This document shows positions 12,313 to 19,873 of a stretch of DNA of 19,935 bases, one piece after another. The notes under the pieces are model-generated. The model was not told where the DNA came from. It searched no databases and saw only the letters and a program-made list of their open reading frames with translations. The stretch covers positions 27,179 to 47,113 of the forward strand of contig CAJUKJ010000010.1 in assembly GCA_910587365.1 (NCBI GenBank). The letters are read 5' to 3'. The translations under genes were made by a program, and so were the position numbers. The first letter of the stretch is position 1. Each line of letters opens with the position of its first letter. The stretch comes from an uncultured Christensenellaceae bacterium (GTDB lineage Bacteria; Bacillota; Clostridia; Christensenellales; Borkfalkiaceae).

Positions 12313-13406
12313 ATAAACTGTAATATATCGACAAGTACCGCAAAGCCGAGAATTAAAAAGAAGCCGACAGCGTGGATAACCGCCTCTACCTTTCTTGGCA
12401 CGGGTTTTCTGAATATCCACTCTATGAGGCAGAAAATTACTTTACTGCCGTCCAGCGCGGGTATCGGCAAGAGATTGAACACCGCAAGGTTTATGCCTAT
12501 ATATGCGGCAATTTCAAAGAAGTTCTGCACGCTTTGCGAGGCTATCTGGGAAGTAAGCTTTATGGTTGTTACCGGTCCGCCCATTGCCGAAAGCCCCAAA
12601 TGCCCTGTCAACAGTTCGCCGAGAACTTTAAAAATGGTCCCCGCTATTTTAAACGAATAGACGAACGAACGCCCGAGTGTTTCAAAAAAGCCGAACCTGT
12701 GACTTTCCGCACCGTAATAGTACTGACCGCTCGAATTTTTTAAAATACCCAAAGCCGTCCATAACTTATCCGTTTCGGTTGAATTTTTAAAATCGCAGTC
12801 GCCGCGCAGCATAATTTCAACAGTCTGCTTTTCCCCGCCGCGGATGACATTGACTTTTACTATGTCGCCCTCATTTTTGCCTTTAAGCGCGTACATAAGG
12901 TCGGTGGTAAGATAAATGCCCTTACCGTCTATATCCGTAATTAAATCGTTTTCGTAAAAGCTGTACTGTGCGTAATTTTCGCCCGCGGGAGTTACCGCCA
13001 CGACCTTAAATAAAAGCTGCCCGAACGAAAACAGCGAAACTATTATAAGCAGCAACGCCAGCAAATAGTTCATAAGCGGACCCGAAACGAGTACGATTAT
13101 ACGCTTCCAGGGAGCCTTATTATTGAAGCTGTCAAGATTTTCCCCTTCGCCCTCTTCCCCGTCGAACGCGCAGAACCCGCCAAGCGGCAACAGGCGTATC
13201 GAAAAAGCTTCGCCCGTTTTTTTGGAAGTGCGCCTGAAAAGCTTAGGCCCGAAGCCGATTGCAAATTCGTTTATCTTGAATTTTAAAGCCTTGCCGGCAA
13301 TGTAATGCCCGAACTCGTGTACGGTTATCATTATTAGCAATATAAGTATCGCAAGTAAAACCGCACCTATCGCGCCGAACACCGAAGAAACAGAAAGAAG
13401 TATCAA
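12309..13406 (-). CDS. rseP: Site-2 metalloprotease RseP/RasP
   Basis: A 365-residue intramembrane zinc protease. The first membrane helix carries HEFGH (about residues 30-34), the zinc ligands and catalytic Glu. GFGPKLF and RLLPLGGFCAF follow. A single PDZ domain lies at about 130-200 (DLITDIDGKGIYLTTDLM), and the third catalytic segment NLLPIPALDG near residue 318 supplies the Asp ligand. It cleaves membrane anchors such as anti-sigma factors and remnant signal peptides. The start is TTG at 13406 with AGGGTG upstream; the next ATG falls inside the first catalytic helix, so TTG is likely correct. It is the last gene of the pyrH-frr-uppS-cdsA-dxr-rseP run. Confidence 0.95.
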   Translation of the reverse strand: MILLSVSSVFGAIGAVLLAILILLIMITVHEFGHYIAGKALKFKINEFAIGFGPKLFRRTSKKTGEAFSIRLLPLGGFCAFDGEEGEGENLDSFNNKAPWKRIIVLVSGPLMNYLLALLLIIVSLFSFGQLLFKVVAVTPAGENYAQYSFYENDLITDIDGKGIYLTTDLMYALKGKNEGDIVKVNVIRGGEKQTVEIMLRGDCDFKNSTETDKLWTALGILKNSSGQYYYGAESHRFGFFETLGRSFVYSFKIAGTIFKVLGELLTGHLGLSAMGGPVTTIKLTSQIASQSVQNFFEIAAYIGINLAVFNLLPIPALDGSKVIFCLIEWIFRKPVPRKVEAVIHAVGFFLILGFAVLVDILQFI

Positions 13407-13453
13407 TTAACACCCTATATAACTTTTTGCAAAAATATTATTCCCGCAAGCCG

Positions 13454-14551
13454 TCAATTCATTTTCAAATACTCCTGCGCGAGCCGGCGCGCAGCACCGT
13501 CAATACCCTCGAGCTGTGAAAAGCTTTCGACTTTTTCATTTGGAAATTTGTCAATAACCGCCCTTACAGCGCGGGAGATATCCGTGAAGGCTATGCGCCC
13601 TTGCAAAAACGCTTTAACAGCCTCCTCGTCGGCGGCATTTAAAACGCAAGGTGCTATCCCCCCTTGCTCCCCGCATTCCAACGCAATGTCGAAACAGGGG
13701 TATTTTTCACGCGCCAACGGCTTGAAATCAAGTGAAAACGTCCGCTTAAAGTCCATAGCCTCTACCGCCAACCCTAAACGCTGCGGGTAACTTAACGCAA
13801 GCTGTATGGGCAGCTCCATCGTGGGATAGCTTAGCTGGGCAATAACCGCGCCGTCGGTAAACTCAACAAGCGAATGAATTACGCTTTGGGGCTGAATAAC
13901 CGTTTCTATCGCGGTGTACGGCGTACCGTACAGGACGTGCGCCTCTATTACCTCATAGCCCTTGTTCATAAGCGTCGCACTGTCAACGGTTATTTTTTTA
14001 CCCATCTTCCAGGTCGGATGCGCAAGAGCCTGTTCGGGGGTAACCGTTTTCAGTTTCTCGTCGGGATAGTCCCTGAACGCCCCGCCGCTTGCGGTTATTA
14101 TAAGCCGCCTTATCTTTGCGTCCCTGCCGAAGTTCAAGCACTGCCAGATTGCGGAATGCTCGCTGTCCACGGGTAAAATTTCCGAACCCGTTTTTTGTGC
14201 AAGCGGAATTATTATATCTCCGCCGCAGACGAGGGTTTCCTTATTTGCAAGCGCGAGGGTTTTACCCGCGCTTACCGCCCTTAAACTGTATTCGAGTCCC
14301 GCAAAGCCGCCCGCTGCGTTGAAAACTATATCCGCCTGCGGATAGTCCGCCGCGCTTAACGCCTTTTGCTTATCCACGGAGGAAAGCGCGTATAAGTCGG
14401 GCTTTAATTCCCCAACCTGCTTTTCAAACTCAGCGCGGTTTGACGACGCAACCAAAGCGACGATTTTAAACTCTTCGGGATGACGTCTGACAACTTGTAT
14501 TACCTGTTTGCCGATGCTTCCCGTACTGCCGATAAGAGATATTTTTTTCAT
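13454..14551 (-). CDS. dxr: 1-deoxy-D-xylulose 5-phosphate reductoisomerase
   Basis: A 365-residue NADPH enzyme that makes 2-C-methyl-D-erythritol 4-phosphate, the first committed step of the MEP isoprenoid pathway. GSTGSIGKQ (residues 8-16) is the NADPH site. LANKETLV, the metal-binding PVDSEHSAI, SGGAFRDY (usually SGGPFR) and HPTWKMGKKITVDSATLMNK follow in order, all hallmarks of Dxr. It feeds isoprenoid units to UppS, encoded two genes upstream. A 95-bp gap with a hairpin separates it from cdsA, and 47 bp from rseP. Confidence 0.97.
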   Translation of the reverse strand: MKKISLIGSTGSIGKQVIQVVRRHPEEFKIVALVASSNRAEFEKQVGELKPDLYALSSVDKQKALSAADYPQADIVFNAAGGFAGLEYSLRAVSAGKTLALANKETLVCGGDIIIPLAQKTGSEILPVDSEHSAIWQCLNFGRDAKIRRLIITASGGAFRDYPDEKLKTVTPEQALAHPTWKMGKKITVDSATLMNKGYEVIEAHVLYGTPYTAIETVIQPQSVIHSLVEFTDGAVIAQLSYPTMELPIQLALSYPQRLGLAVEAMDFKRTFSLDFKPLAREKYPCFDIALECGEQGGIAPCVLNAADEEAVKAFLQGRIAFTDISRAVRAVIDKFPNEKVESFSQLEGIDGAARRLAQEYLKMN

Positions 14552-14616
14552 TTATTATTATACCCGAAAATTTTTAAATAATGACTATTTACCAAAACAA
14601 TAGCCTAATTATGATA

Positions 14617-14648
14617 AAAGCACCTTGCGGTGCTTTACGTTTTTTATT
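14617..14648. terminator. Hairpin between cdsA and dxr
   Basis: AAAGCACC-TTGC-GGTGCTTT (14617-14636). On the minus strand it follows cdsA with only a short TTTTAT tail, so it may partly reduce read-through to dxr. On the plus strand ACGTTTTTTATT follows it. Confidence 0.6.
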
Positions 14649-15540
14649 AAACTATGAGAAGTGCGAAGCTGAGAAGAACGACCACCCCGCCGAACAGCAT
14701 ACTGTCGAAGCGGTCCAAAATACCGCCGTGTCCCGGCAGAATTTTGCCCATATCCTTGATACCGCACTTGCGCTTTATCGCGCTTTCAAACAAGTCGCCC
14801 GCCTGACCGAATACAGAGGTCACAAGCCCTATTAAAAGGAACGCGACTACTGCGGGAAGCGTTCCGCTGTAAACGAGTCCTATATCGAGAACCTTGCTCA
14901 GTCCGAAGTGGATATAGTACGCGACGACCGCACCCGCCATACCGCCGATTAAACCGCCCACTCCGCCGATAACCGTCTTGTTGGGACTTACGGCAGGGGC
15001 AAGCTTATACGGAAGCCATCTTTTTAAAAGCGAACCGATTATATAAGCGAAGCTGTCGGTAAACATTACCGTAAAGAACATCATTATAATAGCCGCGCCC
15101 GAATTATGGGGCAAATGGTTTATAACGGAAAACATACAGCTTAGAAATCCGCAGTATATCATAGCTGTTACGCAGTACAGCGAACCCTTAATGTCACTTT
15201 CATAAACGCGCTTTACGCCTATTATGGTTAATACAAGTGCGTAAATAACAAAGCATATGCCAATTGCGGCAAAGCCCATTCCTATCCCCGCTTCGGTAAC
15301 GCTGACAATCAAAACGTAAAGAGGTATTATCATCGCGCAGAACGCAATAGTTATTACCCTTTGCAAATATGAAACGCTTTTTACCGCATTGAGAAATTCT
15401 ATACAGCCTATTACCGATACTGCCAGAAACAGAAAGTCGAAACCAAACGACCCCCAACCTCCCGGTACAAGCAATTTCAAAGCTAACAGACAAAGCAGTA
15501 CCAAAACATAAACTGTGCCTGTAATTACTCTTTTGCCCAT
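14647..15540 (-). CDS. cdsA: Phosphatidate cytidylyltransferase CdsA
   Basis: A 297-residue membrane enzyme with about eight hydrophobic segments. It makes CDP-diacylglycerol from phosphatidic acid and CTP, the branch point of phospholipid synthesis. The SPNKTVIGGVGG motif (about 188-199) and the C-terminal signature FGQAGDLFESAIKRKCGIKD followed by GKILPGHGGILDRFDS carry the metal-binding aspartates. It starts 12 bp after uppS, so the two are one operon. Confidence 0.96.
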   Translation of the reverse strand: MGKRVITGTVYVLVLLCLLALKLLVPGGWGSFGFDFLFLAVSVIGCIEFLNAVKSVSYLQRVITIAFCAMIIPLYVLIVSVTEAGIGMGFAAIGICFVIYALVLTIIGVKRVYESDIKGSLYCVTAMIYCGFLSCMFSVINHLPHNSGAAIIMMFFTVMFTDSFAYIIGSLLKRWLPYKLAPAVSPNKTVIGGVGGLIGGMAGAVVAYYIHFGLSKVLDIGLVYSGTLPAVVAFLLIGLVTSVFGQAGDLFESAIKRKCGIKDMGKILPGHGGILDRFDSMLFGGVVVLLSFALLIV

Positions 15541-15552
15541 AAAAACTCCAAT

Positions 15553-16239
15553 CTATACTTTGCCGAAGCGTCTTTCACGCGCGGCGTAATCTTTTAATGC
15601 CTTATCAAATTCCTTACCCGAAAAATCGGGAAACAGCACGTCGGTAAAATACAATTCCGCATAAGCCGACTGATACATAAGGAAATTTGAAAGTCTTAAC
15701 TCCCCGCCCGTCCTTATGATAAGGTCGGGGTCGGGTATATCCCCCGTGTATAACAGTGAAGCAAAGCCCTTTTCGTCAAGCTTTTTGCCCTGTTCCACGG
15801 CACGGTTTACCGCATTGACAATCTCGGTGCGGCTTCCGTAATTAATAGCGAAAACGAGCGTAAATTCCGCGTCTGCGGGCGAATTATCTTCGCCCTTTTT
15901 TAATAATTCCGCAACGTCTGCGGGAAGTGCGGATAAATCGCCTATAATTCTGACCCGAGCATTATTTTCATACAGCTTTTTGACGTTGACGGTAAAATAT
16001 TTGCGGAACAGGTTGAAAAGACCGTCCAGCTCGTCCTGCGGACGGGAAAGGTTTTCGGTTGAAAGGGTATAAACCGTTAAATACTTAACACCGCATTTTT
16101 GGGCGTGTTCGGCAAGCTCTATCATTGCGTTCATACCCGACTTATGACCGAAGCTGCGGGGCATAAGCCGTTTTTTTGCCCATCTGCCGTTACCGTCCAT
16201 TATTATGCCGACGTGCAGGGGAATATTCTTATCTTCCAT
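15553..16239 (-). CDS. uppS: Undecaprenyl diphosphate synthase UppS
   Basis: A 228-residue cis-prenyltransferase. HVGIIMDGNGRWAKKR (9-24) carries the catalytic Asp and the diphosphate-binding Asn-Gly-Arg. TVYTLSTENLSRP, FAINYGSRTEIV and the C-terminal DPDLIIRTGGELRLSNFLMYQSAYAELYFTD (in segments) complete the family pattern; RTGGEL replaces the commoner RTSGEQ. It makes the C55 lipid carrier for peptidoglycan and other wall polymers, from units of the MEP pathway (dxr, same operon). It starts 10 bp after frr. Confidence 0.97.
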   Translation of the reverse strand: MEDKNIPLHVGIIMDGNGRWAKKRLMPRSFGHKSGMNAMIELAEHAQKCGVKYLTVYTLSTENLSRPQDELDGLFNLFRKYFTVNVKKLYENNARVRIIGDLSALPADVAELLKKGEDNSPADAEFTLVFAINYGSRTEIVNAVNRAVEQGKKLDEKGFASLLYTGDIPDPDLIIRTGGELRLSNFLMYQSAYAELYFTDVLFPDFSGKEFDKALKDYAARERRFGKV

Positions 16240-16249
16240 AATTACGGTA

Positions 16250-16822
16250 CTAAACCGTCATAATCTCCTTTTCCTTAGCCGATACCGCACCGTCTATTTT
16301 GGAAATTGCGTCGGCTACGGCTTTTTCTACTTCCTTTTCGCACAACGCAGCCTCGTCCTCGGAAAGCGTTTTGTCGTTTTTAAGCTTTTTGATTGCGTCC
16401 ATCGCGTCGCGGCGGTTATTACGCGCCGCCACCTTTGAATCTTCGCCCATCTTTTTAATCTGCTTGGAAAGCTCTCTTCTTCTCTCCTCGGTAAGTTCGG
16501 GGAATACAAGACGGATAACCTTACCGTCATTGGTGGGAGTAATTCCTATATTTGAAAGCTGTATTGCCTTTTCTATTGCTTTTAAAACGGAAACGTCCCA
16601 AGGCGAAATTACAAGGCATCTGCCTTCCTGTACGGAAACGCTTGCAGCCTGCGTAACAGGCGTAGGCGCGCCGTAATAGTCGAATGTTACTTTATCGAGT
16701 ATATGCGGGTTAGCCCTGCCCGCACGGACGGAAGTATATTCCTCTTTAAGCACACTGACGGTTTTTGAAAGTTTATCGTCAAGAATTAAGAGTATCTCCT
16801 CTGCCTGTTCGTTTTCTATCAT
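16250..16822 (-). CDS. frr: Ribosome recycling factor
   Basis: A 190-residue protein with the RRF fold: long helices at both ends (VLKEEYTSVRAGRANPHILD near residues 25-44, and LTEERRRELSKQIKKMGEDSKVAARNNRRDAMDAIKK in the C-terminal half) around a beta domain with YYGAPTPV and ISPWD. With EF-G it splits post-termination ribosomes. GAGGT precedes the ATG. A 112-bp AT-rich gap separates it from pyrH. Confidence 0.97.
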   Translation of the reverse strand: MIENEQAEEILLILDDKLSKTVSVLKEEYTSVRAGRANPHILDKVTFDYYGAPTPVTQAASVSVQEGRCLVISPWDVSVLKAIEKAIQLSNIGITPTNDGKVIRLVFPELTEERRRELSKQIKKMGEDSKVAARNNRRDAMDAIKKLKNDKTLSEDEAALCEKEVEKAVADAISKIDGAVSAKEKEIMTV

Positions 16823-16934
16823 AATTTTACCTCTTTGTCTGCACTCGCAAACGTTTGATTTTTTTTAAAATTTTAAATATACTTCGTATGTTAAATATCG
16901 GCTGCGTCGATGTGAAATATAGACACGTGCGTTA

Positions 16935-17645
16935 TTAGTTATTATCAATAATAGTTCCCAGCCTTTCGCCGCAAACGGCTTTTATAAGCGAATCCTTTTC
17001 GTCAAGCCCGAACGCAAGCACGGGAATATTATTTTCCATACACATAGTAGCGGCGGTCGCGTCCATTGCCTTAATACCGTTTTTAATTACGTCTATATAA
17101 TTTATATGGTCGTATTTTTTTGCGTTGGGGTTAAGCTTGGGGTCGCTGTCGTAAATTCCGTCGATGTTCTTTGCCATCATTAAAACGTCAGCCTGAATTT
17201 CGCAGGCACGCTGCGCCGCGGCCGTATCGGTGGAGCAGTACGGGTTGCCCGTTCCGCAAGCCATAATAACTATTCTTCCCTTTTCAAAATGGTGCAACGC
17301 CTTGCGCAGTATATAAGGCTCGGCAACCGAAGTCATAATAAGCGCGGTCTGAACACGGGTAGGAATTCCGCGCTGTTCGAGGGCGTCCATCATAGCAAGC
17401 GAATTCATAACCGTTGCAAGCATACCCATATGGTCGGCAGTAGTTCTGTCCATCTGCTTGCCCTGACGTCCGCGCCAGAAGTTGCCGCCGCCGATAACAA
17501 GCGCGATTTCAACGCCCATATTATGGATTTGCTCTATTTCGCTTACGACGCGGGATATAACGCTTTCGTCAAGTCCGTGACCCTGTTCCCCCGCAAGTGC
17601 CTCGCCCGAAAGTTTTATTAAAATTCTTTTATATTTAGCTTTCAT
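16935..17645 (-). CDS. pyrH: UMP kinase PyrH
   Basis: A 236-residue amino-acid-kinase-fold enzyme that phosphorylates UMP to UDP. KRILIKLSGEALAG (N-terminus) holds the phosphate-binding lysine and glycine; VIGGGNFWRG, TADHMGMLATVMNSLAM, CGTGNPYCSTDTAAAQRA and KNIDGIYDSDPK follow as in all PyrH. It is normally the next gene after tsf; here about 2.2 kb with three other genes lie between. Its own promoter is at 17664-17692. Confidence 0.97.
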   Translation of the reverse strand: MKAKYKRILIKLSGEALAGEQGHGLDESVISRVVSEIEQIHNMGVEIALVIGGGNFWRGRQGKQMDRTTADHMGMLATVMNSLAMMDALEQRGIPTRVQTALIMTSVAEPYILRKALHHFEKGRIVIMACGTGNPYCSTDTAAAQRACEIQADVLMMAKNIDGIYDSDPKLNPNAKKYDHINYIDVIKNGIKAMDATAATMCMENNIPVLAFGLDEKDSLIKAVCGERLGTIIDNN

Positions 17646-17663
17646 TTACGCACCTCTTGGATA

Positions 17664-17692
17664 ATTATAGCAAATACGTAAGCAAAAATCAA
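17664..17692 (-). promoter_or_regulatory. Promoter of the pyrH-frr-uppS operon
   Basis: TTGATT (17687-17692), 17 bases, TATAAT (17664-17669) on the minus strand, about 20-30 bases before the pyrH ATG. A separate promoter fits the displacement of pyrH from tsf. Confidence 0.8.
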
Positions 17693-17721
17693 CCCTTAAT
17701 AATATTAATTTTTAAAACCGT

Positions 17722-17770
17722 AAAAAATAGGCGCAGCCGCTATATGCGGTTACGCCGTTATCTATTTTTT
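17722..17770 (-). terminator. Terminator after the CFI-box gene
   Basis: AAAAAATAG and CTATTTTTT flank a branched stem, GGCG/CGCC outside ACCGC/GCGGC with loop ATATA. On the minus strand it ends in TATTTTTT. Confidence 0.8.
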
Positions 17771-17771
17771 A

Positions 17772-18257
17772 TTAAAGCGGTTCAAATTCTTTGCTTAAAT
17801 TTTCAACCATAAATTTGTATTCCGTCAAAGCCCTTTCATTTTCTTGCAATGCTATAAGCTTTACACACTTATCAACAACTTCGCTGATATATTGATAATA
17901 TTTTTCTTTCTTACCCGAAGCATTTATGCATTCAACTATTTTAGGCGCAACTTCGTAATACTCCTTAATAAGCTTATCCCCATCCGCCGATTTGCGCATA
18001 TAACTGTCACGAAATGACCTTAAAACCGTTAACTCTTCACAATCGTCAGCTTTGCCGTAATAATCAACCATAGCGGAAGTTAAAAAACAATCCGAATTTG
18101 TTTTTCCTACCGAAGGTCTTTCTTCAAAGTGGTCGCAGGAATGCGACGCGCTTACATTGATAAAATAGCCGTGCCTATCGGTTGTAAAAGTACAGTACCA
18201 GCTACCTAATATCCCCTCTTGTTTTTTTCCGTAAACACAATCACGACATGTACCCAT
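17772..18257 (-). CDS. Cys-rich protein with a CFI-box-like C-terminal domain
   Basis: A 161-residue protein. The N-terminal 45 residues hold CRDC, a later WYC and HSCDHF, a likely small zinc-binding module. From about residue 57, DCFLTSAMVDYYGKADDCEELTVLRSFRD and later LIKEYYEVAPKIVECI match the pattern of CFI-box domains (CFIATA...VLRRFRD...YY...P), whose biochemical role is unknown. The remaining 55 residues are helical. It is transcribed away from an XRE repressor, with an operator in its promoter. It lies in a block separating pyrH from tsf, so it may be acquired. Function unknown. Confidence 0.75.
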   Translation of the reverse strand: MGTCRDCVYGKKQEGILGSWYCTFTTDRHGYFINVSASHSCDHFEERPSVGKTNSDCFLTSAMVDYYGKADDCEELTVLRSFRDSYMRKSADGDKLIKEYYEVAPKIVECINASGKKEKYYQYISEVVDKCVKLIALQENERALTEYKFMVENLSKEFEPL

Positions 18258-18290
18258 TTTATTTTTTCCTTAGTTATTTTCAATAAATCA

Positions 18291-18335
18291 ATATTACATC
18301 ATATAGTGATGTATGTCAAGCATTTTTGTGATGTA
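18291..18335. promoter_or_regulatory. Promoter and operator between the CFI-box gene and XRE gene
   Basis: Minus-strand promoter TTGACA (18314-18319), 17 bases, TAATAT (18291-18296). Its spacer is covered by the inverted repeat TACATCA-TATAG-TGATGTA (18295-18313). A second TGATGTA lies at 18329-18335, 22 bp after the first, just before the XRE gene. Confidence 0.8.
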
Positions 18336-18337
18336 AA

Positions 18338-18577
18338 ATGCACAATGAATATAATATGAAGAACAAAGTCAAAGAGCAAATCGGCGAGCGGCTTAAAGAA
18401 AGCAGAAAGGCGGCGGGCTATACACAGGCGCAAATAGCCGAAAAAATGAATATGACGCAACAGCAATACAGCAGATTTGAAAACGGAGTGTTCGAGCTTA
18501 ATTATGAACAGATAATTTTGCTTTGTAAAATTTACGACATTTCCGCCGATTTCCTTTTCGGTTTAAAAGTCTTTTAA
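18338..18577 (+). CDS. XRE-family HTH repressor 3
   Basis: A 79-residue single-domain helix-turn-helix protein. IGERLKESRKAAGYTQAQIAEKMNMTQQQYSRFENG (in segments, about 15-50) is the Cro/CI HTH, and YEQIILLCKIYDISADFLFGL is the standard C-terminal helix. ATG codons at 18338 and 18356 are in frame and neither has a clear ribosome site, so the start is uncertain. A TATAAT sequence overlaps the second ATG. It probably represses the divergent CFI-box gene through the operator at 18295-18313. Confidence 0.85.
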   Translation: MHNEYNMKNKVKEQIGERLKESRKAAGYTQAQIAEKMNMTQQQYSRFENGVFELNYEQIILLCKIYDISADFLFGLKVF

Positions 18578-18593
18578 ATACAAGGTATTATAA

Positions 18594-18638
18594 CACAACC
18601 CTCACCCCTACCCATCCCCCTTTATTATGGGGGAGGGC
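18594..18638. repeat. C-rich palindromic repeat, right-half copy
   Basis: CACAACCCTCACCCCTACC and the C-run/G-run hairpin match the right half of the repeat at 8216-8345, with an ATTAT loop. It lies between the XRE gene and the membrane protein gene. Confidence 0.7.
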
Positions 18639-18736
18639 ATAAAAGGATAAAAGAAAAAGGTGCAAAGGATAACCTTTTTAAACTCAAAAATAGACAAATG
18701 TATTAATTTATGATATGCTTAGTGCAGGAGTCTTTT

Positions 18737-19606
18737 ATGTGGGCGGTAATTATTTTTGTATATTTAATATTCGCGGCGGTAATTATTGCGTTAACTTTCA
18801 GAAAGCGCAAGCTCTACCCTATTGAACTTACCAAAAAGAAATATATTTTCGTTGGAGCAATTGCGTGCGCGGGCATCTTTTTGTGTATTGGAATATTAGC
18901 TCTTCTGATGCTAATAGTATTTCCTTATTTCCAAAAATTGTTATTCGGTAAAGACTCTATTATATTTTTAAGTTTTATATACATAGCTGATAGCTCGCCT
19001 GTAATACTAATTCTGTTTGTTTGTGTAGGAATGCTTATAGCCTTGTTTGCTTTTTATTTTATAATCATTTTTCAACACAATACTACTGTTTGGGTGTTTT
19101 ACAGAGATTTAAAAGAACCATCCTTAAAAATTCCGGATTTTAATACACCGACAGATTTTTCAGATAAAAATATTCAATTTGTAACAAAGAGATTAAACAT
19201 TATTTTAAGAAGCTGTGCAATAGTCTGCCTTGTATTTTTCTTTTTAGGCGATTTGTCGCTTCTAAGTTATGAAAAATTTAATGATAATGAAATAATAAAA
19301 ACTTCTTACGGTAGTTTCCATACGACCACCCACAGCTATGAAGATATTGATAAAGTTGAAATTTCAATAGGTCGCTCGCCTAATGGTAGAAATCCTGTTC
19401 TAAATTATTTTATACGTTTCAATGACGGAAACGAAATGAAAATAAGCGATGATAAACTTGTAGAAATACATACACTTTTAAAAGATAAAAACGTAACTTT
19501 CGACTATTTACCGTATACTCAACAGCAATATGAAGAACTGATTTATCGTTATATAGGCTCACGAAGAAACTCGTATGAATTTGTTTTTTCTGACAATTTG
19601 AATTAG
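18737..19606 (+). CDS. Hypothetical membrane protein with C-terminal soluble domain
   Basis: A 289-residue protein starting MWAVIIFVYLIF; the ATG at 18737 has AGGAG with a 6-base spacer and is preferred to the in-frame ATG at 18710. Four membrane segments are evident: 1-20, about 36-62, about 90-120, and one near 160-180 (IVCLVFFFLGDLSLL). The last 110 residues are soluble and beta-rich (TSYGSFHTTTHSYEDIDKVEIS, YFIRFNDGNEMKIS), resembling the PH-like domains of small bacterial membrane proteins; this is only a resemblance. The gene is clearly more AT-rich than the housekeeping genes around it, which hints at transfer. A strong terminator follows. Function unknown. Confidence 0.75.
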   Translation: MWAVIIFVYLIFAAVIIALTFRKRKLYPIELTKKKYIFVGAIACAGIFLCIGILALLMLIVFPYFQKLLFGKDSIIFLSFIYIADSSPVILILFVCVGMLIALFAFYFIIIFQHNTTVWVFYRDLKEPSLKIPDFNTPTDFSDKNIQFVTKRLNIILRSCAIVCLVFFFLGDLSLLSYEKFNDNEIIKTSYGSFHTTTHSYEDIDKVEISIGRSPNGRNPVLNYFIRFNDGNEMKISDDKLVEIHTLLKDKNVTFDYLPYTQQQYEELIYRYIGSRRNSYEFVFSDNLN

Positions 19607-19620
19607 TAAAAGCTTATATA

Positions 19621-19652
19621 AAAAAAGTGTTCCGAAATTGGAACACTTTTTT
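19621..19652. terminator. Bidirectional terminator between membrane protein gene and tsf
   Basis: AAAAAAGTGTTCC and GGAACACTTTTTT form a 13-bp perfect stem around GAAATT. It also serves transcripts reading out of tsf on the minus strand, about 220 bases past its stop. Confidence 0.9.
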
Positions 19653-19664
19653 ATTTACATAAAT

Positions 19665-19752
19665 TCTAAACTTTGAAAATACGAGCATACAAGTCCGTCT
19701 AAACTGCGGCACGCACATCTAAAACACAGAGATACGAACAAAAGCTCATATA
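19665..19752. repeat. Degenerate tandem units next to element copy 4
   Basis: TCTAAAC-type starts recur at 19665, 19698 and 19718, and a related TATAAAC at 19749, each followed by sequence like GCGGAAATACAAGC or AGAGATACGAAC. These resemble repeated left ends of the 115-bp element. Confidence 0.5.
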
Positions 19753-19873
19753 AACTGCGGAAATACAAGCCAGACAAGGAGCGCGCGGCTTTACGACGGG
19801 GAGTTTACTTTGCGTAAATGACCCGAGGAAAACGCAAACGCGACACTGTATGGCGAAGTATATACGCTGTTTA
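19751..19873 (+). repeat. 115-bp stem-loop element, copy 4 (3' of tsf)
   Basis: TA flanks at 19751-19752 and 19872-19873 enclose the element, with terminal repeats AACTGCG and CGCTGTT (one mismatch). It shares GACAAGGAGCG, AAAACGCAAACGCGACACTGTA and TATACGCTGTT with copy 2. The inner hairpin is GTTTAC/GTAAAT (19803-19808 and 19814-19819) inside GGG-GA ... GA-CCC. The right-hand TA and the adjoining base form the tsf stop codon on the minus strand. Confidence 0.8.
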
